Both the position numbers and the translations under genes were made by a program. The notes under the pieces were generated by a model that saw only the letters and a program-made list of their open reading frames with translations, did not search any database and was not told where the DNA came from. Below are positions 47,101 to 62,015 of a DNA stretch of 64,000 nucleotides, piece after piece. Each line of letters begins with the position of its first letter. Position 1 is the stretch's first letter. Origin of the DNA: Hypomesus transpacificus (taxonomy: Eukaryota > Chordata > Actinopteri > Osmeriformes > Osmeridae); contig NC_061061.1 of assembly GCF_021917145.1 (NCBI RefSeq), positions 16,116,139-16,180,138 on the forward strand, written 5' to 3'.

Positions 47101-47457
47101 TACAACAACCATTGAGACCGCTCTGCCCCCAACAACCACTGAGGAAGATAACAGGTAAACCTGGTTCAGGTTAATTGTATCTGAAGCAATATGTGAAAAT
47201 AATACAAAATTGAAGCAACACATTAGAAAGTATGACATTAAGTTGTCAATTATGAAACTGTCCAAAAGGAATGTGGTACATTCATACAAAAAAAAAAGGT
47301 TTTTGAACAAAACCAAATACATACAAACCCAAAGACTACATGTTTTATTGAAGTCATAATTCTCTCTTTCCTCCACAGTATTTTTGGCTTCTCTCCTGGT
47401 GTGGCGTCTTCCCCTGTGCTGCTGCTACTGACTCTCCTGTTTCTGCTGACTCACTGA
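41128..47457 (+). CDS. Meprin-like astacin metalloprotease gene E (15 coding exons, 790 aa)
   Basis: Exons: 41128-41184, 41317-41335, 41463-41501, 41629-41660, 41775-41859, 41943-42060, 42423-42601, 44143-44361, 44497-44655, 44913-45137, 45263-45718, 45890-46063, 46463-46571, 46732-47154, 47379-47457; sum 2373 nt, intact. An in-frame ATG three bases upstream (41125) could add one Met. Signal peptide MYFTTSLVVSLAVSQILSL; propeptide [27 protein letters not shown] at residue 146; SVMHY; MAM; MATH; linker; stalk of about 16 [14 protein letters not shown] units ending TTTEEDN; then [26 protein letters not shown] and stop. Intron 7 is enlarged by nested transposons. No EGF module and no cytoplasmic tail. 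Best-preserved member of the C/D/E group; residues needed for catalysis are present. Confidence 0.9.
42708..44010. mobile_element. AT-rich fold-back element in intron 7 of gene E
   Basis: Two diverged inverted arms (about 42708-42940 and 43560-44010) share TCGGCTCAAATT, AGCAACCTG and TTTCAATTTTAAAGAGGTG-type blocks in opposite orientation; the outer ends pair CACCAAATTAGTTGG-like with CAAATTTGGTGCTG. The right arm has a loose tandem of GGCTCAAATTTTTT/TATCTGAATTTT units. Interrupted by the MITE at 42943-43323. Class unknown. Confidence 0.6.
42943..43323. mobile_element. Nested hAT-like MITE with TAGCCTG...CAGGCTA ends
   Basis: 381 bp flanked by a direct repeat GGGATACCA (42934-42942 and 43324-43332). 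It begins TAGCCTGACG and ends CAGCCAGGCTA. Inserted into the left part of the fold-back element, giving a clear nesting order. Confidence 0.8.
46790..47100 (+). repeat. Coding 21-bp minisatellite (TTTTLPP stalk) of gene E
   Basis: About 16 units of 21 bp. In the right half, TTTTLPP and MTTTLPP alternate regularly (about 46934-47090), which gives a 42-bp higher-order unit. All units keep frame. Confidence 0.9.
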
Positions 47458-47568
47458 TGCGTGTGCCCACCACCTCACCTCATGAATCACCGACCAGCAA
47501 TGAATAGCCAATTAGCCTTTGACTAATGCCCTTATGGGAGTAATTAAAAGGCCTGAAAAGATTTAGTC

Positions 47569-47574
47569 AATAAA
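47569..47574 (+). terminator. Poly(A) signal of gene E
   Basis: AATAAA about 110 bp after the stop codon of gene E. Genes C and D have a base-changed TATAAA-like sequence at the same place. Confidence 0.5.
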
Positions 47575-48566
47575 AAGATTGTACCCCGATGGTGAAGGTC
47601 TAGTGCTTTAATAAATAGTTTTAATTACTTTTCTACTTTTACTATTAATAAAGTTTTAATTAAACTTTTTCTGATTATTCTCTTTTTCTAACTATTCTAA
47701 ATGTTGGCATTTTGGACCACTTTCCCAGACATGGTTTAATGTCTTAGCCTGAGAATGTTTTCAATGGAGATCTTCATAAATGTTTCTCTTACTTTAGGAC
47801 CAGGCTTAATCCATGTCTAGTAAACTGGGCCATAGAGTTTCAATTTCTATGACATATTAGGATTTAAATTAAATATTGTTTTACATGATCCTAATGCCTG
47901 TCTTTATAAATAAATACATTCAATATGATCAGTACCTTGAAAAAAGTATCCACAACAGTGCCTCTGTCAGTTGTGTGTCAATGTAAACTGCAACGGTAGG
48001 CCACATCAACTTGCTCACTATGATTGCCTCAATGCACAATTACTGTAAAACGTACAACAGAGCTGAAAGCGGTAATATAGGTGGGGGGAGGGTTTCTTGC
48101 ACGGGTGTGATTGTCTTTTTCAACTGATATCGTCTGGCACTTTTGGCCTTGTTTGAAGACACACTGGAGCCCCGTCTTGTAATGTTTCTAATGTATATTA
48201 AAGAAACTTGGGTTCATCAAAGATTAATTAACTAAGTAGCAACCAGCAAACTCGGTCAATGTGTGCCTCCAGATTGGTGTGTGTGTGTTATACTAAAGAA
48301 CCTGCTGCTATGTCGTCAAGATTGTAGGCCTACATATCACAGAAAAAATATATAAAGCTAGTCGTTACTGCCCTCTGGTATTTGACGTTTGTCAACGCGG
48401 GTTGCAAAATAGAAAAAACAATGGCCACAAGGTACATGGACCGTGAACCTAGCTTGTTTTGCAGTGGTTTATGCACAGTCTCGCTAAACAGATGATCGGA
48501 GTGTTGTGATGGGCTCAAATAAACACTCATTGCTATGTTTCATAACTGAAGGATTGACCGGAAGAC

Positions 48567-48830
48567 TAGAAACTGCTCTTACATTACAATAAACAGAGAT
48601 TTGCTAAACCACAAGGTTGCTATTCGATCATTTAATAAAAAGCTACAATTAAAACGTAATTTAATATATTCCTTGATCTATAGATATAGTAAGAGAGAAG
48701 GTCCTCAGAACAAGTGAACAAGAAATCTCTCAATCTTAAATGAAAAAACTGTTGTTGACAGGGTACACCTCATCCACTGAGCTTAGGTTTCGAATGTTCA
48801 ATGTCTTATAAGCAAGTGTTCTTTTAGATC
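48567..48830 (-). promoter_or_regulatory. Inverted promoter/5' UTR relic of a meprin-like gene
   Basis: Read on the - strand, this block matches gene E 40855-41095: TTATAAG (48805-48811), then AACCTAAGCTCAGTGGATGAGG, CCCTGTCAACAAC and on through the 5' UTR intron. It stops just before the signal-peptide exon would begin. No protease exons follow on the - strand. Confidence 0.75.
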
Positions 48831-51540
48831 TGACTAGCAGGACTTTGCCATGTTCAGTAACTGGATAATAAAATAAGACGTTTCTCCTACGGCAAGCGTT
48901 CTCAGATTTGGTCCAAGCTCAAACAACTGTAATTCAGTCACATTTTCACATATCAAGGTGAAACTTTGCAGGGTACTTCAGTGGTGTGTGTCACCTTAAA
49001 GTTTATTAGATTTGAAAAACCATCACAAAAAATGACATTTGATTTAGTGACACAAACCTGTTGAGGCAATGTGGACATTAATATAAATACACCCCTTTCA
49101 GCCATTTTGTATTTGATTCAACTGTCTGAAGTAAAGTTTTTAGATACATCAATAATACATATCTGTACACAATTTCAAGTCAATTTGACGATCGATTTGG
49201 AAGATTTTCCCAAATTATCACTGTATAGGAAAAAATCCATCATGGCGGACCTTATGGGTCATTGAGGCTTTTTTGTTCCTTATGGAAAATAAAAAATGTA
49301 CACCCAGTTTCAGAATAAGTGGATCAATGGGTTGGGAATGCCATCACTCTGAAAAGTGGACATTTGAGTGTGGCCTGTAGCGCCCCCTATGGTCTGATGT
49401 GGGCCAGTCTTTGTTGGGCGTTAATTGTGCCATGTTGTATCAATATGCCAAATGTAAAAACTTTTACCAATGAGTTCATGAGATACATTACAAGAACAAA
49501 TATAGCTGCAAACAGCGATGCGGGTTCCTCCGCAAAATGGCAAAATATTATACACATGTACACTGTAGAAGGTCAAGAGTTGAACAACAAGAGAGCAAAA
49601 ACACTTCATGTTTGGCCAACAACAATAGGCTGACTTGGGATTTGAACTCATGAGCATAAGGTTATAAGTCGGTCTCTCTATCCTCTCTGCTACACATCAA
49701 CTGTTGAAATGTCCCTGGGGGCCCCCATGGCCACCAGGGGGCCCCCAAGAGCATATTAAGTTACAGCTTAATTTTAAAATGATATTATGTTAATGGTAAT
49801 TATACACATTTGCAATAAACTCAATATTATGTTGACCGGCTGGCAAAGAAGATAATAGCCTACTACTACTGGTTTAATATATTATCTTGGGGGCCTCCCT
49901 TTTTCAGTACTCATACAGCAACATGACGTTGTCTGGATTTAAAGTATATGTATATTCAATTTATTTTTGTACTTGTTTTGTCTGATCATATTTGCGTAAC
50001 AGGGGGGCCCCTAAATCAATTCTGCTTAAGGCCCCATAAAGGCTTGGGTCGGCCCTGGGTCAGCTTGTTAGCTTTGGTCAGCTTTGGGACAAAGCAAGTA
50101 AGTAAAGTTTATTTGTATAGCACCTCTCTCAGATAAAATCACAAACTGCTTCACAACAAAATGCAATATAACACTACAAATAAAGAATACAGGAACATTT
50201 TACATAGAAAAGATGACAAACAACCATAAAAACCCCTCGACTAACTAAAAGCCTGCTTGAATAGCAAAGTATTGAGTTGCTTTTTAAAAACTTCGACAGA
50301 AGTTGCACACCGTAAGAAGGGAGGCAAGGCATTCCACAACCTAGGGACCACTGCTCGGAATGATCGATCCCCTCTAGTTTTAAAATGGGTAAATGGAACC
50401 ACTAAAAGCTTCTGACCAATGACCTCAGATTATGAGTGGGTGTATGAAGCTGTATCATATCATAAACATAAAGGTTAAGAAACGGTTGAAAAAAAAATCC
50501 AAAAAAGAAAACCTTTTCAAAATGTTCAAAAATATTTGTGGAGAAAACAAAAACATTAAAGAATTACGTTTACAAAAACAATAAACTTTTTTGTTTCGTG
50601 TTGTGTTGGAAAAAAAGTTTACAAAAAATAATAGTTTCGAAAGGTTGAAAAATGTTTTTGAAAAGTTGTTTTGAAAAGCTATCTGTTCATCAAACCTGAT
50701 TTAAATATTTCCCCTGGTGAAACAACGAAGATCAAAGTTTGGGAATGAACCTATTTTATTTTACGGAGATAAAGCTAAACAAACTTCAAAGGGTTTAGGG
50801 TTACATTTGACTTGAGTTATCTCAACTGGCGGATTGAATGAAACGACTGATGAGTTTTGTCAGGGCTTAACCTAGTTAAAGCTTTTTCGCTTCGCCAGTC
50901 ATAGAGGAGTTTGGATATACAGTAGCCAATCCACAGGTTAGTTTGGAAGAGTGGGTAGGTCCCATTGTCATTACTGGAGGTGGTCTTTGAATTTCACTGG
51001 ACGGTGTCAAAATTCCCTCGGACTCGTAACACTCAGCGTGAGTAGTTTTTGCATAGGTAACCAGTTAATGTGTTGAACGGGAAATTAAAGCACAGTAGAA
51101 ACAACAACCTTTCACATCTTAATCTGACGAGTTGTTGAATCTGTAACGTGACGGGCGTCAAAGGTTAACCAACCCGCCAGTCCAATAGCTGGCTAATTAG
51201 TGCTAGCTACCCAGGCTAGACTAGCTAGCTCGGCAGCTACTGAGATAGCTTTGAAGGTTGTACAGTAACAAGCTAGCTATCAACTCGTGTTGTCTATCTT
51301 GCTAGCAAGCAATGATTGCTAGCTTGGCCTAGGTCTTGTACACCTTCTGACCTACATATTAAGTTGTATAACTAGAGCTATCTAGCTAGCTACTGTACTA
51401 ACAATTGACAATTTACAACGTGCAGGAAACCACTCGCTTAGCTAGATAGCTATAAACTACATTCGAGCTTTCGTGTACGTGCTTTGACCCACCCCCACAT
51501 TGTGTTTTTTCTCTATTTGCCTGTCATATCATGTTTTAGT

Positions 51541-54500
51541 ATGGGCAGTGTGTTGGCCGCCAGCTCCCCCAGCCCGGCCCTTGTTCCGGGTGGTGCTGGA
51601 CAGGGGGGGCCAGGTTTGGTGACAGTACCTCCAGGGTTCAGCATGCCACCGGTCTCACCTGTCACTCCGTCCTCTGCTTCTGGCCAGCCAACAGAAGAAA
51701 CAGAGCCTCTCCTTCCCAACCCAGGAACTTACGAGGAATGCCATCGCAAATGCAAAGGTGTGAATCATCAGACTGTGTGTCATTCTTATGCGAATTGTTG
51801 ACCAGTGCACTGACCTAAGAGCGTCTAGCTGGTCTAACCTAGATAGAAACGACTGAAACAAGATAATAAAAAAATATATATTGTAAAACTATAATTGTTT
51901 ATCACTTGTATTTCAAGTCTGTTTCAATACTGTCAACCTTTAAAACACTTGTTTGTCACATAGCAGTCCTAGTGCCACCTAATATCAAACTAGTTCAAGT
52001 GTTTTATTTGTCAGGTACACAGAACAATACAAGGTTAGACTGGGCACTGAAATTCCTAAGCTAGGGACAGGCAGTCTGGAAAGGAATGTCTTCTATTGTG
52101 GACTTTAATCTATAATCATCTTCTCCTAGCGCTAGCTGACAAAATATATATGATTGTGTTATATTGAGCCTTGTCAGCCGGCATATTGTTAAATTTAACA
52201 AACTGTTTATCTTTTACATGTTGTACATTGTATAGAACTAACATAGAAAACTAACATAGCCTATTTTATGTCACGCTTTCATTTCAGAGGTATTCCCAGT
52301 GCAGATGGAGGGAGTGCGTCTCGTGGTCAACAAGGGTTTGAGTAACCACTTCCAGGTTAGTTACGGTCTCAAGACAAACCCTTCTCCCCCACAGCATCCC
52401 AGTTCTTCAACACCCTGCATAACCTCCAACAGTTCGATTTCCGAGCACTGAGCTGTGGTTTTTATGAAAGTATGTTGTGTGTGTGTCTTCACAAAGGTCA
52501 GCCATACAATCAACCTCAGTACCCTTGGCGAGTCTGGCTACAGGTTTGGTGCCACCTACGTAGGCAGCAAGCAGATGGGGCCTGCAGAGTCTTTCCCTGT
52601 CATGGTGGGAGACATGGACCACACGGGCAGCCTGAACGCCCAGATCATCCACCAGCTCACCACTGGAGTGAGATCCAAAATAGCCATCCAGGTAAGAGGC
52701 GATGGAGGGGGTGGTATTATTAGTTATGTTGACAGTTAAAAGGCATCATAATTCCGTATTCCGAAAGGTATTTGTCAGTTGCAAAGATGCAGATGCTGCT
52801 CTGATACGATTTGTCGGAAGTTGTTATTTTTGTACACCTTACACCTTTTGTCTTGTTTGTAGACTCAACAGCATAAGTTTGTGAATTGGCAATGTGACAT
52901 GGAGTATCGCGGGGAAGACTTCACCTCGGCCGTAACCCTTGGCAACCCGGATGTCCTTGTTGGCTCGGGTATGCTCATGTCCACGTCCAAATAAACAAGA
53001 TTGAGGATCGAAACAGGATTCACTTCTTGTACACTCATCACTCAGCTTTCACACATTGTATTCAATTTGTGGGGGTGCAACGTTTTCTGGGTTATTCAGG
53101 TATTCTGGTTGCTCACTACCTCCAGTCCCTCACGCCAGCACTGGCTCTGGGAGGTGAGCTGGTCTACCACAGGAGACCTGGGGAGGAAGGGGCCGTCACC
53201 TCCCTCGTGGGCAGGTACACCGGTGAGTCCCACACGCCCCCCGTCCTCCCCACACGCCCCCTGTCCTCCCCCACACGCCCCCCGTCCTCCCTCACACGCC
53301 CCCTGTCCTCCCTCACACGCCCCCTGTCCTCCCTCACACGCCCCCTGTCCTCCCTCACACGCCCCCTGTCCTCCCTCACACGCCCCCTGTCCTCCCTCAC
53401 ACGCCCCCTGTCCTCCCTCACACGCCCCCTGTCCTCCCTCACACGCCCCCTGTCCTCCCCACACGCCCCCTGTCCTCCCTCACACGCCCCCTGTCCTCCC
53501 TCACACGCCCCCTGTCCTCCCCACACGCCCCCTGTCCTCCCTCACACGCCCCCTGTCCTCCCCACACGCCCCCTGTCCTCCCCACACGCCCCCTGTCCTC
53601 CCTCACACGCCCCCTGTCCTCCCTCACACGCCCCCTGTCCTCCCTCACCAGCGCTCCCCACACACCCCCTGTCCTCTCTCACTAGTGCTCCCATGGTTTT
53701 CAATCTGGGCCTGTTTACCACAAGTACAATACATAGCTACAGTCACTAATTTGCTTGGTTTCAGGAACTAACTACATAGCGACGTTGACCCTGGGAGGTG
53801 CGGGCGCCCACGCCACGTACTACCACAAAGCCAACGACCAGGTAACTCCTCCACGGTTTCACTTTCCTTTGACCAGGTTGTGATTGCTGTGTTGTTCCCA
53901 CAAAACCAGGATGCTATCCAAAATAGTTATGTTTAAACTGTCCTTTTCCCCCCCCCGCTTGACTAACACCCCACCCCCCACACACACAGCTGCAGGTCGG
54001 GGTGGAGTTTGAAGCGAGCACACGTACGCAGGAGACCAGTGCATCGTTTGGCTACCAGTTGGACCTCCAGAAAGCTAATCTACAGTTTAAAGGTGGAGTA
54101 CTTGTGTTTGAACACGTTTAGTTAAAATGATGTCAAATTGATTCAAAGCACACTTCTAAGAGTCATAAAGTGGACAGTGCCAAGGAACAGTCTGCAGTTT
54201 ACAAGACACACTGAAATGTTATAGTGAACTATGATGATCTTTACACACACAATATACATAGTCTGCAGAGGTTTTGTGCCAAAATATTTTGTAGGGGTGG
54301 TTAGTACTATCGGCAGTACTAAGCTGTATGATTTCGGCAGTGTATCAATGGAGTCAGATGGCTGAGCGGTTAGGGAATCAAGCTACTAATAAGAAGGTTG
54401 CGGGTTTGATTCCCGGCATTGCCAAAATTACGTTGTGTCCTTGGGCAAGGCACTTCACCCTACTTGCCTCGGGGGGAATGTCCCTGTTCTTACTGTAAGT

Positions 54501-54709
54501 CGCTCTGGATAAGAGCATCTGCTAAATGACTAAATGTAAATGTAATCAAGCACCCTTTCCTCCCTGTAGGCACAGTAGACAGTAACTGGGTGGTGGGGGC
54601 CGTCTTGGAGAAGAAGCTGGTTCCCCTGCCCCTCTCCCTGGCACTGGGTGCCTTCCTCAACCATCGCAAGAACAAATTCCAGTGTGGCTTTAACGTCACC
54701 ATCGGCTAG
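51541..54709 (+). CDS. tomm40: Tom40 family mitochondrial import channel (8 coding exons, 342 aa)
   Basis: Beta-barrel pore of the TOM complex in the mitochondrial outer membrane, through which precursor proteins enter. Exons: 51541-51757, 52288-52355, 52497-52691, 52863-52968, 53100-53222, 53765-53841, 53990-54092, 54570-54709; sum 1029 nt in one frame. N-terminus [18 protein letters not shown] with a Pro/Gly/Ser-rich disordered region, then conserved blocks: [95 protein letters not shown] and [18 protein letters not shown] at the C-terminus. Start chosen at the first ATG after the acceptor. [18 protein letters not shown] favours TOMM40 over TOMM40L, but paralogue choice is not certain. Converges on ddx6. 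Confidence 0.95.
53225..53690 (+). repeat. GC-rich 20-21 bp minisatellite in a Tom40 gene intron
   Basis: About 20 tandem copies of CACACGCCCCCTGTCCTCCCT (20- and 21-bp variants) fill most of the intron after exon 5. The - strand is G-rich with repeated GGG and GGGGG runs, suitable for G-quadruplexes. The open frames across it on both strands are repeat artefacts. Confidence 0.92.
54350..54545 (+). repeat. tRNA-derived SINE in the last intron of the Tom40 gene
   Basis: Nearly full length: head GTCAGATGGCTGAGCGGTTA, B box GGTTTGATTCCC, body GGGCAAGGCACTTCACCC, tail TCGCTCTGGATAAGAGCATC then TGACTAAATGTAAATGTAA. Best-preserved SINE in the window. Confidence 0.9.
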
Positions 54710-54971
54710 ACCGCAGACCTCCCACCCCTCCCAGCCACCTCTCCCGACAACCGCTTGGACCGGCGGTGAGACAGAGGTTCAACAGATTCAGAGACTCTCC
54801 AAAACTGTGATTTGTGGGGTAGACGGAGAGGAGTCTAGCCTACATGCCGTAGCAGTCTTCCCCTCATGGTGTGGGAGACCCAGTGACTAGAGAGCATCAT
54901 CAGAAGATGCATGTGCTCTATGTCTGTCAAGTGGTTAGACTAATATATGGTGAAATGTATGTTTAATGAGA

Positions 54972-54977
54972 AATAAA
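54972..54977 (+). terminator. Poly(A) signal of the Tom40 gene
   Basis: AATAAA about 260 bp after the stop codon, the first canonical signal downstream. Confidence 0.7.
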
Positions 54978-55735
54978 TGTGATTACTTTTGTATCTTTTG
55001 AAAGTTGTCGATCGCACAAGGTTCTCGGTTTCCATGGTACTTTTCGGAGTATGTATAAGGAGAAAGCAAATTGTGATGATTCAACATTAACATGGATTTG
55101 ACCTTGAGGATAAGTTAGGAAATGTCAGTTAATTTTCCGATTTCGTCTGTAGGATCACATTCAGTTTGAGTGCCTGTCTTCATGGTCTGGTTTGATCAGC
55201 CCCTCTATGCTTTTCTTTATCCAGATGTCTTTGTTGTTGTACTTAAACTTAAAGGGGTTACCCTCATTCAGAAGAATTTGGTAAACGTTGTTAAAACGTT
55301 GTTAGGCAGCATTGACAACTTTAGTTGAGTATTGTTGATGGATGCAGATAGACCCCAGGGCACCACAACACATAAGAAACCAATCCGTATTATCTATAGC
55401 AGCCTCAGGGTCCCCCTGCCCTCTATTATTTTATATTATTATATTTTCCAGCTACCACACACCTGATTCAAATAAAAGGTTTTTTAATCAATTTCAGCAG
55501 AAGCCCAAGGACCCATTCATTTGAATCAGGTGTGTTGATTCAAATGAATGAAAACATGCAGGGGGTCCCTGAGGAGCAGGGTTCAGGAAGGCTCATCTAT
55601 AGTAAACACACTAAACATTGCAAAGGCAATGGTTGTTTACACTGTAGATTAAATGCAAGAAGGATACAACTCACTAGTTACATTAAAGATGGGTAAAAAA
55701 CTAGCTACACTTACTAAGAAGTCTGTGAAAATATT
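54978..55735. other. Gap between the two convergent genes
   Basis: Contains a hAT-type MITE (55400-55594). Otherwise no feature seen. The two 3' ends are about 0.75 kb apart. Confidence 0.5.
55400..55594. mobile_element. hAT-type MITE
   Basis: 195 bp flanked by the 8-bp duplication ATCTATAG (55392-55399, 55595-55602). Inverted internal blocks: CCTCAGGGTCCCCCTGC on the left against GCAGGGGGTCCCTGAGG on the right, and ACACCTGATTCAAAT against ATTTGAATCAGGTGT. Confidence 0.8.
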
Positions 55736-55741
55736 TTTATT
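55736..55741 (-). terminator. Poly(A) signal of ddx6
   Basis: AATAAA on the - strand (TTTATT on +). It would give a 3' UTR of about 1.86 kb (55.7-57.6 kb). Long 3' UTRs are usual for DDX6. Nearer signals may also be used. Confidence 0.5.
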
Positions 55742-57601
55742 TTCTTCTTGAGGCACTGGCATTCATATACTTTTCAGAAAAAGGAAACTTTTTATCAAAT
55801 TAGATTGCTTGACAGAATGTCAACGGTTCACCTCCGCTAACATGACAGAATGACAGGTCCTTGAAACAGTCAGACACAAAACGGCTCACAGGGTCCATCA
55901 GGCTTCAAACACTGGATTTCACTGACAGAAAAGGTTATGGATTTGGTGAAAATGCTGGTTAACTGTCCCACCACGAACCTTTGGAGCACAAAAGTAAAAA
56001 ATGACCAAATTCATCCTCTCGCTGTTTCGTGCAATGCTTCGGGTGGGTTGTTATCTTCAATGTCAAGACCACAAAACTCGGTATTGTTGAGACCAGATTG
56101 GAAAACACATCACATTGGTCTTTCTGCTGGTTGACACAATGCTGCAGACTGGCCTCCCACAACTCAAAACCAGACAGTACACCAACATTTCATTTAGTGC
56201 TTTAAAACCATGGAGAGGGTAAATGAGATAGGTGACTTTCATTTGCCAGATTAAAACTTTCCTCTGGCGGTGGAAACTGCCGCTATAACTTCCTTCAACA
56301 TAATCCTCGTCAGAAAACACCAAGGTTGCACAATGAGTGTCACGTTCTCCTTTGTGATAACCTGGCTGTGACTCACATTGCTGGAAGTTGTATGGGCATC
56401 TAATTACTTGCTGCTTCCTTGAGCAACAGGGTCGGTACAGGTGTTTAGAAGACAACAAAAGACTGGAGGGCAAACGAACACGTGAACAGGAAAGCAGATC
56501 TACTGTCTGGAGGAGTGAGTGGAGGTCAGATTAAGGCACTTTGGAGAATGGGAGGAAGAATGAGATCCAGCTGAGTCGGACGGCGGCAGGTTTTCAACGC
56601 CAGGTCTACTGCACATCTAAAAAGGAATGCTTGCCGTTGTGATCGAGGCCCCTCGGGAACGTCAGGTTCTACCATTCAAGTTCTCATCTGATCTGCTGCC
56701 CCGAAGTCTGTCTGTACCACTTTGTGCTTAACTGAGGGCATAAAGTACAAAACATTTAAACTGATCAACGCGCATAATTGGATGTATGCCCTATGAGAAC
56801 TAGGTGAATCACACATGGATGCATCTTACACACGCAGACAGTCAAAGCGGCTCATTTTGGTTCCTGGAATAATCCATATATTTCAGCTTTGGTTTCTCCG
56901 TTTTCTCTTCTCATCCACATGCTCCTAGAAGCTCTAGGCAGAACCTGACCAGTAGCACAAGCCTCTCTCAACCCAGCAGGGCATTGTCCACATCATCCTG
57001 TGACGTAAGCAGTATGGCTGTAGCCTGGACAGCTGGCATGTTGGGCGTAAACGCGTTGGTTTAACTAGACAAGCTGGGAAACTGCCCGTCGTAAATCTCC
57101 CCACTGCTGTAAACTAAAAACTTTCGATAAAAAGAAAACGGACAGAATTGGGTGTGCTTTGATTACTTAAATGGAGGACAAAAAAGGAGAATCGGTCCAA
57201 ATATTGCTGCATGTGCAGCTGAGGATGTGTGATGAATGCCAGATGCCTCTTTCTCCTGAAAGGGAAAACAGGCTTATTAGGAAGAAATACTGTGAGACCA
57301 AATCTTTGTTTGTTTAGAAACCTGGAGAAACACACAAACTTAAGTACTTTGGCTTTTTTCTAACTACCGATTGCAATGACAACCCCCAGCTTCTGAATAG
57401 TGTTGATTGTGGTACAGACAAACTCCCTAACTTTGGGACACTGGGAGGAGAGGGGGATAATAAAGCCGTTTGAGGTCTTCTTATATAAACAGAGCTTCAG
57501 AGGACCCTGTAGTCTCCATCATTTTCTCCACTATTGGTACCAGCAAACCACACCACCAGAATTCAGAGAACAGCCAACTGCTGCCCCAGGTCTCTCACCG
57601 T

Positions 57602-62015
<4,414 letters not shown>

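Larger units (their letters stand above)
47458..51540. other. Intergenic region between gene E and the Tom40 gene
   Basis: Gene E 3' UTR with AATAAA at 47569-47574, a MITE copy (47712-47832), an inverted promoter relic (48567-48830), a probable hAT end GGGTCGGCCCTG near 50048-50060, an interspersed repeat from about 50100 (AAAGTTTATTTGTATAGCACC) and GCTAGCTAG-rich sequence at 51190-51460 near the Tom40 promoter. A noncoding first exon of the Tom40 gene should lie here, since its ATG is one base after a TTTTAG acceptor. No other gene seen. Confidence 0.55.

Noticed and set aside
48330..48530. Minus-strand 66-codon frame downstream of the inverted promoter relic
   Set aside because: No signal peptide or astacin sequence; bears no relation to the meprin exons.
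53027..53771. Two 240-256 codon frames and matching minus-strand frames over the Tom40 gene intron
   Set aside because: Repeat-driven open frames over an intronic minisatellite; only the part overlapping exon 53100-53222 is coding.
54350..54425. tRNA gene
   Set aside because: A and B boxes are present, but the sequence continues into a SINE body and tail and has relatives elsewhere in the window.
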